Part shown: piece after piece, positions 1 to 5,714 of the stretch | Layout: each line of letters begins with the position of its first letter | How positions within the stretch are numbered: the first letter of the stretch is position 1 | Source of the DNA: Alphaproteobacteria bacterium | GTDB lineage: Bacteria; Pseudomonadota; Alphaproteobacteria; Kiloniellales; JAKSDN01 | Reading direction: 5' to 3' | Assembly: GCA_030598385.1 (NCBI GenBank) | Contig: JAUVQB010000082.1 | Coordinates: 1-6,640, forward strand | DNA length: 6,640 nt | Program-made: the position numbers and the translations under genes | The notes under the pieces: generated by a model | What the model was told of the DNA's origin: nothing | The model's database searches: none | Seen by the model: only the letters and a program-made list of their open reading frames with translations

Positions 1-302
1 GGCGTAAGGGCGTCGAAGATCATCTGCTCGACCTCATTGACCGTGCGGCCAACCACCAGGAGGTCGCCGATAAGTGGCAGCGTTATTCGGCCCGTGCTGT
101 CAACCTCTACTTCGCGGGACAGTTCTTCCTGGGCAAACACGGTGATGCGCAAATTGTCGCCGGTGCCAAGACGATACTCCTCGGCCGGGCCGGCGGGCGC
201 CGCCTCCGGCAACACCACTGCCGTGTTCGATGAACAGGCTGCGGCCAGGAAGCTCAGGCACAGTGATACAACCAGCAGCCAACTTTTATTGCCTCGGATC
301 AT
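1..302 (-). CDS. Polysaccharide export lipoprotein (Wza/GumB-like), N-terminal part, runs off the left edge
   Basis: Outer-membrane polysaccharide export protein; in this family, lipid-anchored proteins form the translocation channel for capsule or exopolysaccharide. Reading back from the ATG at 302-300 gives about 100 residues. They comprise a basic start (MIRGNKSW), a hydrophobic stretch, and a lipobox LAAAC whose Cys23 would be lipidated, then a Pro/Ala-rich linker. The start of a Poly_export domain follows at about residues 42-100: EEYRLGTGDNLRITVF, then VEVDSTGRITLPLIGDL and VVGRTVNEVEQMI. This matches the usual Y-x-(I/L)-G-x-G-D ... G-x-I-x-(F/L)-P ... G pattern. The SLBB domains expected downstream are outside the window. 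The start is fixed by an in-frame TAG immediately upstream and a GGGAG about 10 nt before the ATG. It is divergent from the racemase gene. The family call is from recognised motifs; the sugar exported cannot be told. Confidence 0.85.
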   Translation of the reverse strand, partial: MIRGNKSWLLVVSLCLSFLAAACSSNTAVVLPEAAPAGPAEEYRLGTGDNLRITVFAQEELSREVEVDSTGRITLPLIGDLLVVGRTVNEVEQMIFDALT

Positions 303-345
303 CTATTCTAACTCCCGCGCCGTTCGTGGGTCCTTTCGATAGTCT

Positions 346-373
346 ATCATACCACGTTGACTGGCGCCTCTAA
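346..373 (-). promoter_or_regulatory. Possible promoter of the polysaccharide export gene
   Basis: On the minus strand there is a TATGAT (346-351), five of six matches to a sigma-70 -10 box. About 16-17 nt upstream lies only a poor -35 (TTAGAG or CTTAGA, 368-374). The implied start of transcription would leave a leader of roughly 37 nt before the ATG at 302. The -10 overlaps a small inverted repeat (GATAG-a-CTATC on the minus strand). The whole divergent gap 303-408 must also carry the racemase promoter, for which I see only an isolated TTGACT at 357-362 without a convincing -10. Confidence 0.25.
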
Positions 374-408
374 GGCAATCTCGGACCACGCGATGGAGCT
401 CGACCACA

Positions 409-1104
409 ATGACCCAGCACATCGGCATCGTTGCCTGTTCGGCCGAAGGGGCGGCGCTGTGTTACCTCACGATCTGCACGGAGGGTGCGAAGCTCCTCGG
501 CCCCCACGCCCATCCCGAAGTCTCGATGCACACGCCGTCGCTCGCGGATTACGTCGCCCGCCTCGAGCGGCGCGACCTGGAGGGGGTCGGCGCGTTGATG
601 CTCGCCTCCGCCCACAAGCTCGCGAATCTCGGCGCCGATTTCCTGATCTGTCCCGACAACACGATCCATGAGGCCTTACCGCTGGTGGAGTCCCGCTCGC
701 CGCTGCCGTGGCTGCATATCGCCGAGGTGGTCGCGGCCGAGGCGGCCGCGCGCGGATTCCAGCGCCTGGCCTTGACGGGACTTCGTTGGCTCGTCGACAG
801 CGAGGTTTACCCGGCGAAGCTGGCGGCGCGCGGGTTGGAGGTCCTGCGCCCCGAGCCCGCCGAGAGCGACGAAATCACCCGCATCGTTCTGGAGGAGCTG
901 GTCTACGGCACGGTCAGGCCGGAAGCGGTCGCCACCTTCCAGAGCGTCACCGACCGGCTGAAGCGGGCCGGCTGCGACGCCATGATCCTCGGCTGCACGG
1001 AGTTGCCCTTGATTGCCGACGAGGCGACCTCGCCGCTGCCGATACTCGATTCTACCCGCCTGCTGGGTCGAGCGGCGTTGCGCCGAGCCGTGCACGCCGA
1101 TTAA
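409..1104 (+). CDS. Aspartate/glutamate racemase superfamily protein with non-canonical first active-site motif
   Basis: A 231-residue protein of the Asp/Glu racemase superfamily, two similar alpha/beta domains with the active site between them; likely a cytosolic amino-acid racemase or related isomerase. Visible landmarks are an N-terminal IGIVACS (5-11), the first active-site loop ICPDNTIHEA (80-89), GLRWLVDSEVYPAKLAARGLEV (about 124-145, counterpart of the G-T-R-x-T motif), and the second loop ILGCTELPLI (193-202) with Cys196. In classical aspartate or glutamate racemases the first loop is P-C-N-T. Here the cysteine position is Asp83, with a displaced Cys81 two residues earlier. Length is typical of the family (about 230). 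GGAG at 394-397 precedes the ATG by about 11 nt. It stands alone: divergent from the export gene and 140 bp from the next gene. Substrate is unknown; maleate isomerase or hydantoin racemase relatives are less likely but possible. Confidence 0.82.
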   Translation: MTQHIGIVACSAEGAALCYLTICTEGAKLLGPHAHPEVSMHTPSLADYVARLERRDLEGVGALMLASAHKLANLGADFLICPDNTIHEALPLVESRSPLPWLHIAEVVAAEAAARGFQRLALTGLRWLVDSEVYPAKLAARGLEVLRPEPAESDEITRIVLEELVYGTVRPEAVATFQSVTDRLKRAGCDAMILGCTELPLIADEATSPLPILDSTRLLGRAALRRAVHAD

Positions 1105-1244
1105 TCGACACGATAAGCGGCAGAGGCTGCCCAAGTTGACATGACGGACCCGCCGACGGCTCCCGCCCTACCGTCTTAGGCCAGCGTTAACGCCCCGTCC
1201 CCTACCCTGTCTCCGGTCGCCCGAAGCCGGAGTCCGAGGAACCG

Positions 1245-1655
1245 ATGACGCGCCTTTTGAAAGGCTTCGCGCCGGCCATTGCCCTCTTGTGTCTAATTTC
1301 CGCCTGCGCCGGCGAGCCGGGCCGCGCGGCGGCCGGGCGTGCGAGCGGCGGCACGAACGGCCATGCCTACGAGGCGGTCGGAGTGGCGTCCTGGTACGGC
1401 GTGAAGTTTCACGGGCGGACCACCGCCAGCGGCGAGCCCTACGACATGACCGCCATGACCGCCGCCCACCCGAGCCTGCCGTTCGGCACCAAGGTGCGCG
1501 TGACCAATCTGGAGAACGGCCGCTCGGCGGTGCTCAGGATCAACGACCGGGGGCCCTTCGCCAAGCGGCGCATCATCGACGTGTCGCGCCACGCCGCCGA
1601 GCATCTGGGCTTCCTGAAGGCCGGCCTGGCCCGGGTCCGCGTCGAGGCGATCTAG
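1245..1655 (+). CDS. RlpA-like double-psi beta-barrel lipoprotein (septal ring lytic transglycosylase family), no SPOR domain
   Basis: A 136-residue envelope protein. RlpA proteins cleave denuded (peptide-stripped) glycan strands of peptidoglycan, often at the division septum. The N-terminus is a lipoprotein signal (MTRLLKGF, hydrophobic stretch, lipobox LISAC, Cys21), followed by a Gly/Ala-rich linker. The double-psi beta-barrel spans about 45-136: GVASWYG (46-52), HGRTTASGEPYD (56-67), AAHPSLPFGTKVRVTN (73-88), INDRGPF (99-105), RRIIDVSRHAAEHLG (108-122). The Glu64, His75 and Asp101 spacing (11 and 26 residues) equals that of the catalytically important Glu120, His131 and Asp157 I recall for Pseudomonas aeruginosa RlpA, so it is probably active. 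The C-terminal SPOR domain of long RlpAs is absent, as in many short RlpA-like proteins. GAGGA at 1236-1240 lies 4 nt before the ATG. It could instead be annotated as a generic septal ring lytic transglycosylase RlpA family protein. Confidence 0.9.
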   Translation: MTRLLKGFAPAIALLCLISACAGEPGRAAAGRASGGTNGHAYEAVGVASWYGVKFHGRTTASGEPYDMTAMTAAHPSLPFGTKVRVTNLENGRSAVLRINDRGPFAKRRIIDVSRHAAEHLGFLKAGLARVRVEAI

Positions 1656-1682
1656 GGCGGCGCTCCAGGAAACGCCCGCCCT
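1654..1682 (+). terminator. Hairpin at the end of the rlpA-like gene, possible weak terminator
   Basis: AGGGCGG (1654-1660) pairs exactly with CCGCCCT (1676-1682), and CG on each inner side can extend it with one bulged C. The left arm begins inside the TAG stop codon. No T tract follows, so this is not a canonical rho-independent terminator. It may slow or partly end transcription before the EamA gene 86 bp downstream. Confidence 0.25.
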
Positions 1683-1741
1683 CACGCGCCCACGGCGGCC
1701 CTCATTGACTCCCGTCACAGGCCCGCCCACGATCCGGCCTC

Positions 1742-2761
1742 ATGTCTGAGGGCTTTTGCAAGACGGACGTGCCGGAGCCGGCGGCGGCAGCGGGCGCCGG
1801 CGCTCAGCCCGCGGCCAGTGCCGCGGCTGGCCCTGGAGCCCGCGGCTGGCGGGCCATGGCCTGGCCCTTGTTTCTGCTGGTCAGCACCGGCGCCGCCTGG
1901 GGCCTCACCTTCTCGCTCGCCCGCATCGCCACCACCGCCGGCGCCCACCCGATCGGCCTCACCCTCTGGCAGGGCCTGTTCGGCGGCCTGATGCTGGTCG
2001 CGCTCGCCGTCGCCCGCCGGCGCCCGCCGCCGCTCACCCGGGGCCATCTCGGGTTCTATCTGATCTGCGGCCTGCTGGGCACGGCGATCCCCAGTGTTCT
2101 CTATTTCTACGCCGCCGCCCGGGTACCGGCCGGGGTGCTCTCCATCACCATCGCCATAGTGCCTATGCTGACATTCGCCGGCGCATTGCTGTTCCGGATC
2201 GACCGGCTCGCCTGGGGCCGGGTCGTCGGCATCCTCTGCGGCCTGGTCGCGGTGCTGTTCATCGTCCTGCCGGAGTCCAGCCTGCCGGACCGGGCCATGG
2301 CGCCTTGGGTGCTGCTAGCGGTGCTGGCGACCGTCTGCTACGCCAGCGAAGGCATCTATGTCGCCCTGCGCCGGCCGGTGGGCAGCGATCCCGCGGCGAC
2401 CGTCGGCGCCATGCTGCTGATGGCCTCCGTCGTGCTGGTGCCGGTCATCCTCGCCACCGACACCTTCGTGCCGCTCGGCTTCCCCTGGGGGTCGCTGGAA
2501 TGGGCGGTCGCCGGTATCGTGGCGGTCAACGCCCTGTCCTACGCGGTGTTCTATCACCTGATCCAGATCGCCGGGCCGGTGTTCGCCACCCAGATGGCCT
2601 ATGTTGTGACCATCGCCGGCGTGGCCTGGGGGATCGCCATTTTCGGCGAACAGCACTCGCTCTGGATCTGGGGCGCCCTGGGGCTCATGCTGGCCGGGCT
2701 GGCGCTGGTGACGCCGCGCGCCGCAGACGGCAAGGATGGCAGGGACGGCGAGCGAAGCTGA
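1742..2761 (+). CDS. EamA (DMT superfamily) transporter, probable metabolite exporter
   Basis: A 339-residue inner-membrane protein with two EamA repeats and ten predicted helices, about 41-60, 72-90, 102-122, 130-149, 159-177, 188-207, 221-239, 252-272, 280-302 and 307-324. Repeat 1 shows STGAAWGLTFSLARIA near its start, IPSVLYFYAAARVPAGVLSITIAIVPMLTF in the middle and LAWGRVVGILCGLVAVLFIVLP at its end. Repeat 2 ends GEQHSLWIWGALGLMLAGLALV, the classic (F/L)-G-E ... G-x-x-L-I-x-x-G motif of the family. Family members export amino acids, nucleosides and other small metabolites by proton exchange; the substrate is not predictable here. The first 38 residues are a hydrophilic, Ala/Gly/Pro-rich extension unusual for the family. 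No clear ribosome-binding site precedes 1742, so the start may be ATG 1856 (Met39) instead. The next gene begins 28 bp after the stop, suggesting co-transcription with the LysE-type exporter. Confidence 0.88.
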   Translation: MSEGFCKTDVPEPAAAAGAGAQPAASAAAGPGARGWRAMAWPLFLLVSTGAAWGLTFSLARIATTAGAHPIGLTLWQGLFGGLMLVALAVARRRPPPLTRGHLGFYLICGLLGTAIPSVLYFYAAARVPAGVLSITIAIVPMLTFAGALLFRIDRLAWGRVVGILCGLVAVLFIVLPESSLPDRAMAPWVLLAVLATVCYASEGIYVALRRPVGSDPAATVGAMLLMASVVLVPVILATDTFVPLGFPWGSLEWAVAGIVAVNALSYAVFYHLIQIAGPVFATQMAYVVTIAGVAWGIAIFGEQHSLWIWGALGLMLAGLALVTPRAADGKDGRDGERS

Positions 2762-2789
2762 GCGCGGGTCGCTCCGAGGGAGTCGGGCA

Positions 2790-3411
2790 ATGGACTGGAA
2801 CCTCTATCTGGCGTTCGTCGTCGCCTCGAGCCTGCTGATCCTGCTGCCGGGGCCGAGCGTTCTCTTGACCATCGCCCACAGCCTGGCGTTCGGCTGGCGC
2901 CGCGCGCTTAATACCAAAGGTCCTGGGCGCGACCTGCGGCGTTGCCGTGCAGCTCGCCGTCGCCCTCATCGGCATGACTTCGTTTCTGCTGCTCATGGCG
3001 GACTGGTTCGAATGGCTGCGCTGGGCCGGCGTCGCCTATCTGCTTTATCTGGGGGTCCAGCAGTGGCGCGCCGAGCCGGAGGCCGTGCCGGCCGGCACCG
3101 GCAAGGCCCGCGGCCGCGCGCTGTTCCTGCAAAGCCTGATGGTGACCACCGCGAACCCCAAGACCCTCATCTTCTTCGCCGCCTTCTTTCCGCAATTCAT
3201 CGATCCGGCGACGGCGCTCGCCGTACAGCTACCGCTGCTGGCCGCGAGCTTCCTCGTCATCACCTATGTCTTCACCGCCTTTTGGGCGGTGCTGGCGGGA
3301 CGGGCCGCGCGCCTGTTTCGCACGCCCGGCCGGATCCGCCTGCGCAATCGACTCACCGGCGGACTGTTGGTGGGCGCCGGATTGGGCCTGTCGCTGGCGC
3401 GGCGGGTGTGA
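2790..3411 (+). pseudogene. LysE/RhtB-family amino-acid exporter gene, frameshifted
   Basis: LysE-family proteins are six-helix inner-membrane exporters of amino acids such as lysine, threonine or homoserine lactone. The start is ATG 2790 with an excellent GAGGGAG at 2776-2782, seven nt upstream. Residues 1-42 are typical: MDWNLYLAFVVASS, then LPGPSVLLTIAHSLAFGWRRAL, with the hallmark P-G-P motif. After AAT ACC (ending at 2915) the frame is lost. The rest is in the +1 frame from about 2920: VLGATCGVAVQLAVALIGM, then LRWAGVAYLLYLGVQQW, TTANPKTLIFFAAFFPQFID (hallmark NPK...FFPQF) and LTGGLLVGAGLGLSLA, ending TGA 3409-3411. Removing one base from AAA (2916-2918) restores a 206-residue protein; removing four bases (AAAG) would give the canonical spacing before LG. 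Apart from the shift there is no internal stop, so decay is recent or this is a sequencing error. A truncated product from GTG 2947 is conceivable but would lack helix 1. Confidence 0.85.
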
Positions 3412-3440
3412 GACTGGAGCTGTCTAGCCGGTTTGTCTGT

Positions 3441-3504
3441 CCGGCCACCCCTAAATTGTTGATAGATCTCGGGTCCAGCCCTCGCCCCCTCCCGGCCACC
3501 CCTA
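3441..3504. repeat. 13-bp direct repeat in the convergent gap
   Basis: The sequence CCGGCCACCCCTA occurs at 3441-3453 and again at 3492-3504. The second copy overlaps the inner end of the left arm of the palindrome at 3470-3550. After each copy the sequence turns AT-richer (AATTG and GCTTA). This suggests a partial duplication of a repeat unit rather than coding sequence. Confidence 0.6.
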
Positions 3505-3550
3505 GCTTACGATGCCGTGGGTGGTCGGGAGGGGCCGAGGGCTGGAACCG
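3470..3550. repeat. Large imperfect palindrome (REP/MITE-like element or long hairpin terminator) between convergent genes
   Basis: The left arm 3470-3501 and right arm 3519-3550 are 32 bp each, and 29 of 32 positions are complementary. The three departures are at 3473/3547, 3485/3535 and 3495/3525; the last becomes a G-U pair in plus-strand RNA. The loop is 17 nt (3502-3518). The arms are C-rich on the left (CCAGCCCTCG..CCCTCCCG) and G-rich on the right. The element lies between the stop of the LysE gene (3411) and the stop of the glycine-zipper gene (3603, minus). It could therefore end transcription from both sides, but no T tract follows either arm. The size and near-symmetry resemble palindromic intergenic repeats or small non-autonomous mobile elements. 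No longer flanking duplication is obvious. Confidence 0.7.
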
Positions 3551-3600
3551 CGACACCATCATGCCGGCCGGCGCAGAGACCCTAGCAACACAGAAAATCT

Positions 3601-4035
3601 CTAGTCCCAGCCGACGATTTCGTAGCCGCGGTCGCCGAGGCAGCGGTTGACGAAGTTGCGGTAGGCCGCGCTCGGCTTCGTTCCCTTGAAGAGGCCGCGC
3701 ATGAAGCCGGCCGCGGCGCCCGAGGCGGCGCCGACCGCGGCACCCCGTCCCGCCGAGCCCACCACGGCGCCGCCGGCCGCGCCCACGGCCCCGCCGATGG
3801 CGCCGCCGCCCACCGCGCCGACCGCCGCCTGCTCGCCCGAGCCCTCGCCCTTGTCGGCGCCGGCCGACTCGGCCATGTCCCGGCAGTCGTCGATGTCCTG
3901 CTCCGCGGTGGCCTGGCCAACGTAGGAAAGGTGGTTATTGGGATAGAGCACCGGCTCCGGACTGCCGCAGCCCGTTACGAGCAGCAGCGCGGCCAGGGCC
4001 GGCGCCGGCTTGAAAACGGGAGGAAGTTTCGTCAT
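3601..4035 (-). CDS. Glycine-zipper family lipoprotein
   Basis: A 144-residue envelope lipoprotein. I chose the ATG at 4035 because it directly starts a lipoprotein signal: MTKLPPVFKPAPALAALLLV, then TGC with lipidated Cys23. The ATG at 4092 would add 19 basic residues before it. The mature part has a conserved-looking segment YPNNHLSYVGQATAEQDIDD with Cys51. A long Gly/Ala zipper follows at about 70-111, with repeated GxxxG such as GAVGGGAIGGAVGAAGGAVVG and GAASGAAAGF. The C-terminal tail YRNFVNRCLGDRGYEIVGW carries Cys132. Glycine zippers pack membrane or oligomer helices. Cys51 and Cys132 flank the zipper and could form a disulfide in the periplasm (inference). No good ribosome-binding site is seen before either start. 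The stop TAG (3603-3601) is convergent with the LysE gene across the palindrome. Function is unknown; a structural or stress-related envelope role is the usual guess for this group. Confidence 0.8.
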   Translation of the reverse strand: MTKLPPVFKPAPALAALLLVTGCGSPEPVLYPNNHLSYVGQATAEQDIDDCRDMAESAGADKGEGSGEQAAVGAVGGGAIGGAVGAAGGAVVGSAGRGAAVGAASGAAAGFMRGLFKGTKPSAAYRNFVNRCLGDRGYEIVGWD

Positions 4036-4267
4036 CGGACCGCGATCTCGCAGAAGTCTCGAAATTCCCCGGCGGGTCGGCCTAACCGGCATAGCCGCCG
4101 AAGGTTTTGCGGCGGTTAAGCGTTATACGGCAATTCGGGCGTCCGCATCTACGGGGTCGGCTCATAAACCCCGGGGCACCATGCCGGAAATCGCCCTTGC
4201 CAGGGCGCCGCCGCGCCGCTGTCATGCGCCAAAATCACCGCAATAATTCCCCAGGGGAGGGAGTACC
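4036..4267. promoter_or_regulatory. Divergent intergenic region with several short hairpins
   Basis: This 232-bp gap must hold the promoters of the glycine-zipper gene and the crotonase gene. I see several stem-forming sequences. CCGCCG (4095-4100) pairs with CGGCGG (4110-4115), and TAACCG (4083-4088) with CGGTTA (4113-4118); these share bases and so are mutually exclusive. A tight CGCCCT-tgcc-AGGGCG hairpin sits at 4192-4207. AATAAT at 4242-4247 is only 20 nt before the crotonase ATG and has no good -35, so I do not assign a promoter. GGGGAGGGAG at 4254-4263 is the crotonase ribosome-binding site. Confidence 0.35.
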
Positions 4268-5086
4268 ATGACCGACGACACTGTCCTGGCGGAGCGCCGC
4301 GGGCGCGTCCTGGAGATCACGCTCAACCGGCCGCCGGCCAACGCCATCAACACCGCGCTGAGCCGCGCCATCTACGCCCGGCTGCGCGAGCTGCAGGACA
4401 GTCCGGACTTGAGCGTCGCGATCCTCCGCGGCGCCGGCGAGCGCATCTTCTCCGCCGGCTGGGACTTGAAGGAGGTGGCCGCCGAGGGCTTCGACAGCGA
4501 GCGCGACAACGACCCGGAACGCGGTTTCGGGCCGGGCGGCTTCGCCGGCATCACCGAGTTCTGGGGCCTCACCAAGCCGGTCATCGCCGCGGTGAACGGC
4601 GCCGCCGTGGGCGGCGGCCTCGAGATCGTGCTGGCCTGCGACGTGGTGCTGATGGCCGATCACGCTTTCTTCGCTCTGCCGGAAATGCAGCGCGGCATTC
4701 TGGCCGACGCCGGCGCCATCCAGCGCCTGCCGCGGCGCATCCCCTACAACGTCGCCGTGGAGTTCATGCTGACCGGTCGCCGCATGGCCGCCAACGAGGC
4801 GGCGCGCTGGGGCCTCGCCCACCAGGTGGTGCCGGGCGGCGAATTGATGGCAACCGCCCGCACCTTGGCCGAGAAGGTTGCAGCCGGCGCGCCGCTCGCC
4901 CTCCAGGCCCTCAAGGAGGTGCTGCTCCATATCGAGAGCATGCCGATCCGCGACGCCATGGAAACGGTCAAATGGGGCAGGCCCACCGGCCTTGCGAGCT
5001 ACGACAGATTGCCGGACTCCGAAGACGCCATCGAGGGCATGCGGGCCTTTGCGGAAAAGCGCGAGCCTGAGTGGAAGGGCCGCTAA
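4268..5086 (+). CDS. Enoyl-CoA hydratase/isomerase family protein, carnitinyl-CoA dehydratase (CaiD)-like
   Basis: A 272-residue crotonase-fold enzyme acting on acyl-CoA thioesters in the cytosol. The family motifs are present: ITLNRPPANAIN (17-28), the CoA-binding oxyanion segment RIFSAGWDLKEVAAEGF (59-75), AAVNGAAVGGGLEIVLACD (107-125), FFALPEMQRGIL (134-145) and LTGRRMAANEAARWGL (168-183). Glu119 and Glu139 are 20 residues apart, as are the two catalytic glutamates (111 and 131) of E. coli CaiD. The FSAGWDLK motif, the FGPGGFAGITEF segment and the SEDAIEGMRAFAEKREPEWKGR C-terminus are strikingly CaiD-like. No other carnitine gene (caiT, caiA, caiB, caiC) is near, so the natural substrate is uncertain; a generic enoyl-CoA hydratase role is possible. 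The start is strongly supported by GGGGAGGGAG at 4254-4263. It is convergent with the TPR gene, 33 bp between stops. Confidence 0.88.
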   Translation: MTDDTVLAERRGRVLEITLNRPPANAINTALSRAIYARLRELQDSPDLSVAILRGAGERIFSAGWDLKEVAAEGFDSERDNDPERGFGPGGFAGITEFWGLTKPVIAAVNGAAVGGGLEIVLACDVVLMADHAFFALPEMQRGILADAGAIQRLPRRIPYNVAVEFMLTGRRMAANEAARWGLAHQVVPGGELMATARTLAEKVAAGAPLALQALKEVLLHIESMPIRDAMETVKWGRPTGLASYDRLPDSEDAIEGMRAFAEKREPEWKGR

Positions 5087-5119
5087 GCTAGCTTCGGGTA
5101 TTGGGGACCCGGCTCTGGA

Positions 5120-5659
5120 TCAGGGCTCGGCTTCGAGGAATTCCAGCTTTTCCAGTATCCGGGGCTCGTTGGGCGCCAACTCGTAGGCTTCCTTGAAGTC
5201 GGCCACCGCGCTCTCGAGATCGCCCTGGCTCTCATAGATGGTGCCGCGATTGTAGAAGGCCTTATAGCTGTCGTCGTAGCCGAACCAGATCGCGCTGGTG
5301 TAGTCCGCCAGGGCCGACTTCAGGTCCCCTTCGGCGGCGTGAGTGACGGCACGGTTGTAATAGACCGAGGCATCGTCCGGATGCAGTTCGATGAGCTGGT
5401 CGTAATCCTCCTCCGCCTTGGCGTAGTCCTCGAGCTTGATGTAGGCGAAGGCGCGGCCGAAATAAACCGCCGCGGATTCGGCATCGCTCAGCTCGCCCGA
5501 CCATAGCGCCCGGGTGTAATAGCGCACCGCCAGCTTGTAATTGCCCCGTTCCACCGCGTCGAACGCGGTCCCGGCGTCGCTCAATGCGTCGGCCGCCGCC
5601 CGGCCGCTCAACAGGACGCCGACACAGATGAACCAGGCCGCCCAACGCTTCCCTACCAT
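5120..5659 (-). CDS. Secreted tetratricopeptide-repeat (TPR) protein
   Basis: A 179-residue periplasmic or exported TPR protein. TPRs form helical hairpin stacks for protein-protein contacts, so a scaffold or assembly role is likely; no enzyme motif is seen. I start at ATG 5659 because GGAGG (5669-5665, minus) sits 5 nt upstream. A longer reading from TTG 5680 would put that site inside the gene. MVGKRWAAWFICVGVLLSG is a signal peptide ending in an AAA-DA type cleavage site near residues 23-24; there is no lipobox. About four repeats follow, at roughly 27-58, 63-96, 97-130 and 134-167. Typical motifs are AAVYFGRAFAYIKLEDYAKA, EEDYDQLIELHP, VYYNRAVTHAAEGDLKSALA, AFYNRGTIYESQGDLESAVA and DFKEAYELAPNEP. 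The C-terminus is acidic (EKLEFLEAEP). It is divergent from the CBS protein gene and convergent with the crotonase gene. Confidence 0.85.
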   Translation of the reverse strand: MVGKRWAAWFICVGVLLSGRAAADALSDAGTAFDAVERGNYKLAVRYYTRALWSGELSDAESAAVYFGRAFAYIKLEDYAKAEEDYDQLIELHPDDASVYYNRAVTHAAEGDLKSALADYTSAIWFGYDDSYKAFYNRGTIYESQGDLESAVADFKEAYELAPNEPRILEKLEFLEAEP

Positions 5660-5685
5660 TGCAACCTCCCCCGAGTGCAAACGGC

Positions 5686-5714
5686 ATTTTACTAAAATTC
5701 AATGATTATTGGAA
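5686..5714 (-). promoter_or_regulatory. Putative sigma-70-type promoter of the TPR gene
   Basis: On the minus strand TAAAAT (5691-5686) matches the -10 consensus at five of six positions. TTCCAA (5714-5709), 17 bp upstream, is a weak -35 (three of six). The predicted transcript would start near 5679 and have a leader of about 20 nt containing the GGAGG at 5669-5665, a sensible arrangement. The -10 and -35 lie in an AT-rich island (about 73% A+T over 5681-5740) that stands out from the surrounding GC-rich DNA. Confidence 0.4.

Noticed and set aside
37..342. A plus-strand frame of 101 codons at the left edge
   Set aside because: It is antisense to the export lipoprotein, whose lipobox and Poly_export motifs identify the real strand.
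1136..1172. TTGACA at 1136-1141 as a promoter for the rlpA-like gene
   Set aside because: The -35 hexamer is perfect, but the positions 16-18 bp downstream are GC-rich with no resemblance to a -10 box.
1756..2838. A 360-codon plus-strand frame overlapping the EamA gene
   Set aside because: The product is an Arg/His/Pro/Gly-rich shadow with no family motifs. The overlapping frame at 1742-2761 gives a clear ten-helix EamA protein.
2736..3650. A single long plus-strand reading frame of 304 codons covering the LysE locus and the palindrome
   Set aside because: Only its first part from 2790 to about 2915 resembles a protein family. The rest is an Arg/Pro/Gly-rich frame shadow of the LysE C-terminus and intergenic DNA, open only because of high GC.
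4181..4246. A 21-codon plus-strand mini-ORF upstream of the crotonase gene, a possible leader peptide
   Set aside because: There is no proper ribosome-binding site, no run of a regulatory amino acid, and it coincides with a GC-rich hairpin region. Not supportable without conservation data.
4235..4930. A 231-codon minus-strand frame opposite the crotonase gene
   Set aside because: Its composition (His/Gly/Ala/Arg-rich, no motifs) is that of an antisense shadow, and the plus-strand frame has strong CaiD-like conservation.
5659..5680. Start of the TPR protein at TTG 5680 (seven extra residues)
   Set aside because: The extra codons contain the strong GGAGG at 5669-5665, which serves the ATG at 5659, and they would precede a normal signal peptide.
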